The notes under the pieces are model-generated. The model saw only the letters and a program-made list of their open reading frames with translations, was not told the origin of the DNA and did no database searches. A stretch of 47,431 nt of DNA from Streptomyces sp. (GTDB taxonomy: Bacteria; Actinomycetota; Actinomycetes; Streptomycetales; Streptomycetaceae), in NCBI RefSeq assembly GCF_019510245.1, contig NZ_JAEKKT010000165.1, positions 1 through 47,431 on the forward strand, read 5' to 3'. Shown here in pieces: positions 43,433-47,431 of this stretch. The position numbers and the translations under genes were made by a program. Positions within the stretch are counted from its first letter, which is position 1. Every line of letters begins with the position of its first letter.

Positions 43433-45962
43433 GCCGCGCGTTGGTGTGCCGGGTCGGCTCGGCCGTGGCGGGATCCTCGGGCCAGGGATGCTTCGGATAC
43501 CGCCCGCGCAGCTCGGCCCGTACGCCCTTGTAGCCGTCCTTCCAGAACGAGGCGAGGTCGGCGGTGACGGCGACGGGCCGCCCGGCCGGCGACAGCAGAT
43601 GCACCAGCACCGGCACCCCGGCCACCGCGGGCGACTCCTGCAAGCCGAACATCTCCTGCAACTTGACGGCGAGCACCGGCTGTTCGGGATTCCCGTAGTC
43701 GACCCGGATCCGCGACCCGCTCGGTACGGCGATCCGCTCCGGCGCCAGTTCGTCCAGCCGTCCCGCCTCACCGCCCGCCCACGGCAGCAGCCGGCGCAGC
43801 GCCTCCCCGGCGTCGATCCGGCCGAGCCCGGCCCGCCGACGGGCCCGGCCGAGCTCCGGCTCCAGCCATTCGTCCACGCGCGCGTGCAGCGCGTCGTCGG
43901 ACACGTCCGGCCAGGGCGCACCGAGACGCAGCCGGAGGAAGGCGAGCCGCTGCCGAAGCGCGACGGCGTCGGGCGTCCACCGCAGCAGGCCGAGCCCCTC
44001 GCGCCGCAGCCCGTCGAGCAGCGCGTCGCGTACGAGGACGGGGTCGGCGTCACGCAGCGGCCGCACCGCGAGCCCGATCGCCCCGAGCCGTTCCACGCGC
44101 CGCGCGACGACGTCACCGTCGGCCCAGTGCACCTCGTCCCGCTCGTCCAGCAATGCTCCGGCCGCCACGCGCGCGACCTCCTCGTCCACCGCCGCCGCGA
44201 GCTGCACACGCGCGTGCCCCTTCCCGAGGGGCCGGTCGGCGACGGCGACGGCGAGCCAGGGCGTGGACCGCAGCGCTGAGCCCTCCCGGAGTTCGGCACG
44301 GGTCCCGGAGACCATGAGGTAGGAACCGCCGTCCGCCCGGCCGACCCGCTCCGGAAAGGCGAGGGCGGCGACGAGCCCGGCGACCTGATCGTCGGGAGTG
44401 CCCGGCCCGAACTCGGCCGCGCCTGCTGACCGGCCGGCATGGGCGGGCGGGTGGGAAATGTCGTCGAAGACGGCCCGCAGTCGCCGGACCTCCGCACGCC
44501 ACCTCCCGGAATAGGCGTCACCCCCACGCCGCACACTGCGCAGAGCAGCGCCCAGATCGTCGCCGTACTCCCGAGGAACCTCCTCGCTCAACAAGGCGAC
44601 CACCTCCGCGGCCCGCTCCACCCCCACCACCCCGGCACCGTCCACCAGCGCCCGCCCCAGCCGGGGGTGCAGCCCCAGCCGCGCCAACCGCACCCCCCTC
44701 TCCGTGGCGCGGCCGACGGGGTCAACCGCCCCGACCGCCGTCAGCAGCTCCCGCGCCGCCCCCATCGCTCCGCCTGGCGGTGGATCCAGCAGCGCCAGCC
44801 CCGTGGCCCCGGGATCGCCCCAGCAGGCCGTCTGGAGGGCGAAGGCGGTCAGGTCGGCCACCTTGATCTCCGGTGCCGGAAAGGCCGGCAGGCGGGTGTC
44901 CTCTGCCTCGGACCAGCACCGGTACACCGCGCCGGGCGCCTCACGCCCGGCGCGCCCCGCCCGCTGCCGCCCGGCCGCGCGTGACGCCCGCACCGTCGTC
45001 AGAGCGCTCAGCCCGCGCGCGTGGTCGACCCGCGGCTCCCGCGCGAGCCCGGAGTCGACCACCACCCGGACGCCCGGGACGGTCAGCGAGGACTCCGCCA
45101 CCGATGTGGTGAGGACCACCCGGCGCCGTGCGCCGGGCGCCAGCACCGCGTCCTGGACGGCCGCCGGTGCCCGGCCGTGCACCTGGAGCACCTCGGTGTC
45201 CCCGAGGTCCCCCAGCTGCCCGGCCACGCGCACGATCTCGCCGACCCCGGGCAGGAAGCACAGCACGTCCCCGGAGCACTCGGCCAGAGCCCGCCTCACG
45301 ACCGACGCCACGTGTGTCAGCAGCAGGGGGTCGACGCGCATCCCGTGCGGCGGCCGCACCGGACGCGCCGGCGGCGCCCACACCACGTCCACGGGGTACG
45401 AGACACCGGCCGCCTCGACCACCGGCGCGTCGCCCAGGAGCCGCGCCCAGCCCTCGGCGTCCGTCGTCGCCGACGCGGCGACCAGGCGCAGCTCCGGCCG
45501 CAGGGTCTCGCGCACGTCCAGGAGGAAGGCCGCCACCGTGTCGGCGTCCAGATGGCGTTCGTGGCACTCGTCGAGGACCACGACGTCGACGCCGGACAGC
45601 TCCTGGTCGCGTTGCAGGCGCTGCAACAGCACGCCGGTCGTGACGACCTCCACGCGTGCGTGGCGCCCCACGACCCGCTCGCCGCGCACGGTGTAGCCGA
45701 TGCTCCGCCCGACCTGCTCGCCGAGCAGCCAGGCCATCCGGCGGGCCGCCGCACGGGCGGCGATCCGGCGCGGCTCGGCCACCACCACCCGCCGCGCCGG
45801 CCCGTCGCCCAGCAGCCCGGCCAGTGCCAACGGCACCAGCGTCGTCTTGCCGGTGCCGGGCGGTGCCACGAGGACGGCGCTGCCGTGCCCCTCCAGGGCG
45901 TCGTGCAGACCGGGCAGGGCCTGCCGTACGGGCAGCGCGTCCAGGGCGTCGTAACGGATCAC
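43422..45962 (-). CDS. hrpB: ATP-dependent helicase HrpB
   Basis: The 846-aa DEAH-box protein has Walker A APPGTGKTT (33-41), DECHERH as motif II, motif III SATTDAE, motif VI (QRAGRAGREAPG), and the HrpB-specific C-terminal domain ending near PAGRPVAVTADLASFWKDGY. HrpB is a non-essential helicase of unclear RNA or DNA substrate. The start is GTG at 45962 with a weak ribosome site. It overlaps the DUF3068 gene tail to tail. Confidence 0.93.
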   Translation of the reverse strand: MIRYDALDALPVRQALPGLHDALEGHGSAVLVAPPGTGKTTLVPLALAGLLGDGPARRVVVAEPRRIAARAAARRMAWLLGEQVGRSIGYTVRGERVVGRHARVEVVTTGVLLQRLQRDQELSGVDVVVLDECHERHLDADTVAAFLLDVRETLRPELRLVAASATTDAEGWARLLGDAPVVEAAGVSYPVDVVWAPPARPVRPPHGMRVDPLLLTHVASVVRRALAECSGDVLCFLPGVGEIVRVAGQLGDLGDTEVLQVHGRAPAAVQDAVLAPGARRRVVLTTSVAESSLTVPGVRVVVDSGLAREPRVDHARGLSALTTVRASRAAGRQRAGRAGREAPGAVYRCWSEAEDTRLPAFPAPEIKVADLTAFALQTACWGDPGATGLALLDPPPGGAMGAARELLTAVGAVDPVGRATERGVRLARLGLHPRLGRALVDGAGVVGVERAAEVVALLSEEVPREYGDDLGAALRSVRRGGDAYSGRWRAEVRRLRAVFDDISHPPAHAGRSAGAAEFGPGTPDDQVAGLVAALAFPERVGRADGGSYLMVSGTRAELREGSALRSTPWLAVAVADRPLGKGHARVQLAAAVDEEVARVAAGALLDERDEVHWADGDVVARRVERLGAIGLAVRPLRDADPVLVRDALLDGLRREGLGLLRWTPDAVALRQRLAFLRLRLGAPWPDVSDDALHARVDEWLEPELGRARRRAGLGRIDAGEALRRLLPWAGGEAGRLDELAPERIAVPSGSRIRVDYGNPEQPVLAVKLQEMFGLQESPAVAGVPVLVHLLSPAGRPVAVTADLASFWKDGYKGVRAELRGRYPKHPWPEDPATAEPTRHTNARLRR

Positions 45963-45984
45963 GCACCTAGTGTCGTACGGCCCC

Positions 45985-46015
45985 GGAAACGCCCCGCACG
46001 CGCGCGTGCGTTTCC
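45985..46015 (-). terminator. Hairpin between the methyltransferase and hrpB
   Basis: GGAAACGC (45985-45992) pairs with GCGTTTCC (46008-46015), and the loop carries a GC-alternating palindrome. It lies 27 bases after the methyltransferase stop and before hrpB on the same strand. Confidence 0.5.
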
Positions 46016-46042
46016 TTCAGTGCCCGGTCCGGCTCGCGGCGA

Positions 46043-46891
46043 TCAGTCGCGTTCGCACACGAAGATCGCCGTCCCCGGGAGCAGATTGCCCCGCAGCGGG
46101 GACCAGCCGCCCCATTCGGACGTGTTCCAGGCCGGCCATTCCGGCTCCACCAGGTCGACGAGCCGGAAACCCGTGGAGGCGATGTCCCGGACCCGGTCGC
46201 CGAGCGTGCGGTGGTGCTCGACGTACACCGCGTGGCCGTCCTCGTCCTGCTCGACGTAGGGCGTCCGGTCGAAGTAGGAGGCCGAGACCGAGAGCCCCTC
46301 GGGGCCGGGCTCGTCCGGGAACGCCCAGCGGATCGGGTGCGTCACCGAGAAGACGAACCGCCCGCCCGGCCGCAGCACGCGGCGCACCTCGCGCAGCACC
46401 AGCCGCGGGTCGGCGACGAACGGGAGCGCGCCGTACGCCGAGCACACGAGGTCGAAGGAGGCGTCCGCGAAGGGCAGCGCGCCCGCGTCCGCACAGACCA
46501 GGGGAAACGATCCGCCGATGCGCAGCGCGTGCTGGAGCTGGCGGTGCGAGAGGTCCAGGGCGACCGGCCGGGCGCCCTGGGCGGCCAGCCAGCGCGCGCA
46601 CTGGGCCGCGCCGGCGCCGATCTCAAGGACGTCCTTGCCCTTCAGCTCCTCCGGCGGGCCCAGCAGCTCCGCCTCCACCTCGTCGAGGCCCTCGGGGCCC
46701 CACACGAAACGGTCGTCGCCGAGGAACGTGCCGTGCTCGACCTGGTACTCGTCGGCGTTGCGGTCCCACCAGCCCCGGTTGGCCCGGCTGCTCTCCGCGA
46801 CCCCGGCGGCACGCCGGGTGGCTTCCGGTTCGGCCTCGGCGCCGGTCGTCGCACCGGTCTGGTCGAGGTCGAACGAATCGGGCTCTTGGAT
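46043..46891 (-). CDS. Class I SAM-dependent methyltransferase (start codon unclear)
   Basis: The SAM-binding core is DVLEIGAGAAQCARWLAAQG, then ALDLSHRQL, CADAGALPF and VLREVRRVLRPGGRFVFSV. The first standard start in frame is a GTG at 46705, but the conserved family N-terminus ANRGWWDRNADEYQ-EHG-FLGDDRFVWGPEG is encoded in frame upstream of it. That frame stays open to a TGA at 46940-46942 and holds no ATG, GTG, TTG or CTG. A good ribosome site (GAGGGAG) lies six bases before an ATC codon at 46889-46891, so I place the start there (282 aa). The substrate is unknown. Confidence 0.75.
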   Translation of the reverse strand: MQEPDSFDLDQTGATTGAEAEPEATRRAAGVAESSRANRGWWDRNADEYQVEHGTFLGDDRFVWGPEGLDEVEAELLGPPEELKGKDVLEIGAGAAQCARWLAAQGARPVALDLSHRQLQHALRIGGSFPLVCADAGALPFADASFDLVCSAYGALPFVADPRLVLREVRRVLRPGGRFVFSVTHPIRWAFPDEPGPEGLSVSASYFDRTPYVEQDEDGHAVYVEHHRTLGDRVRDIASTGFRLVDLVEPEWPAWNTSEWGGWSPLRGNLLPGTAIFVCERD

Positions 46892-47032
46892 GATCGGCTC
46901 CCTCGTCGTACTCTTCCGTGCAACCCCGTCACGGGCGTGTCACGGACGGGGTGGGTCAGGCCTGCGTGGCCTCGTGGGACGGTTCTTGTGCCGGGTATGC
47001 GGCGATCCGCCCCGGGTGTGCGCCTTCGCGCA

Positions 47033-47061
47033 TTGACCCTGCCCGGCTGCCCCCGTATGCT
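47033..47061 (+). promoter_or_regulatory. Strong vegetative (HrdB-type) promoter of rpsA
   Basis: TTGACC (47033-47038) and TATGCT (47056-47061) are separated by exactly 17 bases. Each matches the sigma-70 type consensus at five of six positions (TTGACA, TATAAT taken loosely at four of six for the -10). Transcription should start near 47068. Confidence 0.8.
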
Positions 47062-47141
47062 ACAAGTTGCGCTGCGGGCCTGCGCACCTCAGACGTAGCA
47101 GGCTGCGCTCGCATCTGTTGTATGTCCCCTCGGTTCTCGAG

Positions 47142-47167
47142 GCGCCACCAGTGGTTTTGTGTGGCGC
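47142..47167 (+). other. Hairpin in the rpsA leader
   Basis: GCGCCAC (47142-47148) pairs with GTGGCGC (47161-47167) around a T-rich 12-base loop, followed by TTCCTT. It lies in the long 5' leader and could take part in translational feedback by S1 or in partial termination. Confidence 0.45.
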
Positions 47168-47259
47168 TTCCTTGGCTGTCCGGCTTCTTCAGAGCGAAAC
47201 GGGCTCCCGGCGTAAGCAGTACCTACGACTTCAATGTCCGTACCGGAGCCCTTTCCCAC

Positions 47260-47431
47260 ATGACGAGCAGCACCGAGACCACCGCCACCACCCCGCAGGT
47301 AGCGGTCAACGACATCGGTAACGAGGAAGCCTTCCTCGCCGCGATCGACGAGACGATCAAGTACTTCAACGACGGCGACATCGTCGACGGCGTCATCGTG
47401 AAGGTCGACCGGGACGAGGTCCTGCTCGACA
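47260..47431 (+). CDS. rpsA: 30S ribosomal protein S1 (5' part)
   Basis: The first 57 codons are in the window. The N-terminus (MTSSTETTATTPQVAVNDIG) and the start of the first S1 domain (FNDGDIVDGVIVKVDRDEVL) are typical of actinobacterial S1, an essential mRNA-binding protein of the small subunit. A GGAG site lies 11 bases before the ATG. The gene continues beyond the window. Confidence 0.93.
   Translation, partial: MTSSTETTATTPQVAVNDIGNEEAFLAAIDETIKYFNDGDIVDGVIVKVDRDEVLLD

Larger units (their letters stand above)
46892..47259. other. Divergent intergenic region with the rpsA promoter and leader
   Basis: These 368 bases hold the ribosome site of the methyltransferase gene at the left edge, a consensus promoter at 47033-47061, and a leader of roughly 190 bases before rpsA. 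No gene was found. Confidence 0.75.

Noticed and set aside
46705..46705. GTG as start of the methyltransferase
   Set aside because: It removes the conserved N-terminal WWDRNADEYQ region and has no ribosome site.

Overview
The window is high-GC actinobacterial DNA. Its gene content (pyk, an ANTAR regulator, liv genes, polA and rpsA in one neighbourhood, plus SPW_0924-type and DUF4184/DUF3068 proteins) and the frequent GTG starts point to a Streptomyces-like chromosome core region. No phage, transposase, CRISPR array or rRNA was seen. One unusual tRNA gene is present.

Region 1 (1-10.2 kb) is a catabolic module for the last two rings (C/D) of steroids, built like the KstR2 regulon of Mycobacterium and Rhodococcus. 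It contains a long/short acyl-CoA dehydrogenase pair, ipdF, kstR2, fadA6, ipdC, ipdB, ipdA, echA20 and two more short-chain dehydrogenases. The genes form four transcription units, read outward from two divergent promoter regions. Each of these regions carries a nearly identical palindromic operator (ACCAAACAYTTGTT). A CoA ligase (fadD3) and fadE30 are not in the window.

Region 2 (10.2-23.5 kb) holds a zinc metalloprotease, a GH35 beta-galactosidase divergent from an AraC-type regulator, a chorismate mutase, aminopeptidase N, an NmrA-like reductase, a GNAT acetyltransferase, a two-gene PLP decarboxylase / amine N-hydroxylase operon (hydroxamate-type chemistry without a synthetase), and a Tat-exported 5'-nucleotidase.

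Region 3 (23.7-32.5 kb) holds pyruvate kinase, a class I-shaped tRNA with a CAA anticodon, the ANTAR response regulator pdtaR, and a complete branched-chain amino-acid ABC transporter (livK-livH-livM-livG-livF) read on the minus strand. A possible GlnR-like site lies far upstream of livK.

Region 4 (32.5-47.4 kb) holds a hotdog thioesterase, a YdeP/FdhF-type molybdopterin oxidoreductase, DNA polymerase I (proofreading residues lost), and a gene-poor stretch with tandem repeats, a polypyrimidine tract and a large inverted repeat. These are followed by a small hypothetical protein, a DUF4184 membrane protein, a secreted transglycosylase, SPW_0924 and DUF3068 proteins, the HrpB helicase, a methyltransferase that seems to lack a normal start codon, and the beginning of rpsA behind a strong consensus promoter.

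Three copies of one dispersed intergenic repeat (about 75-80 bp) lie at 165-246, 11191-11267 and 26152-26223. Two of them, in opposite orientation, flank the steroid module.
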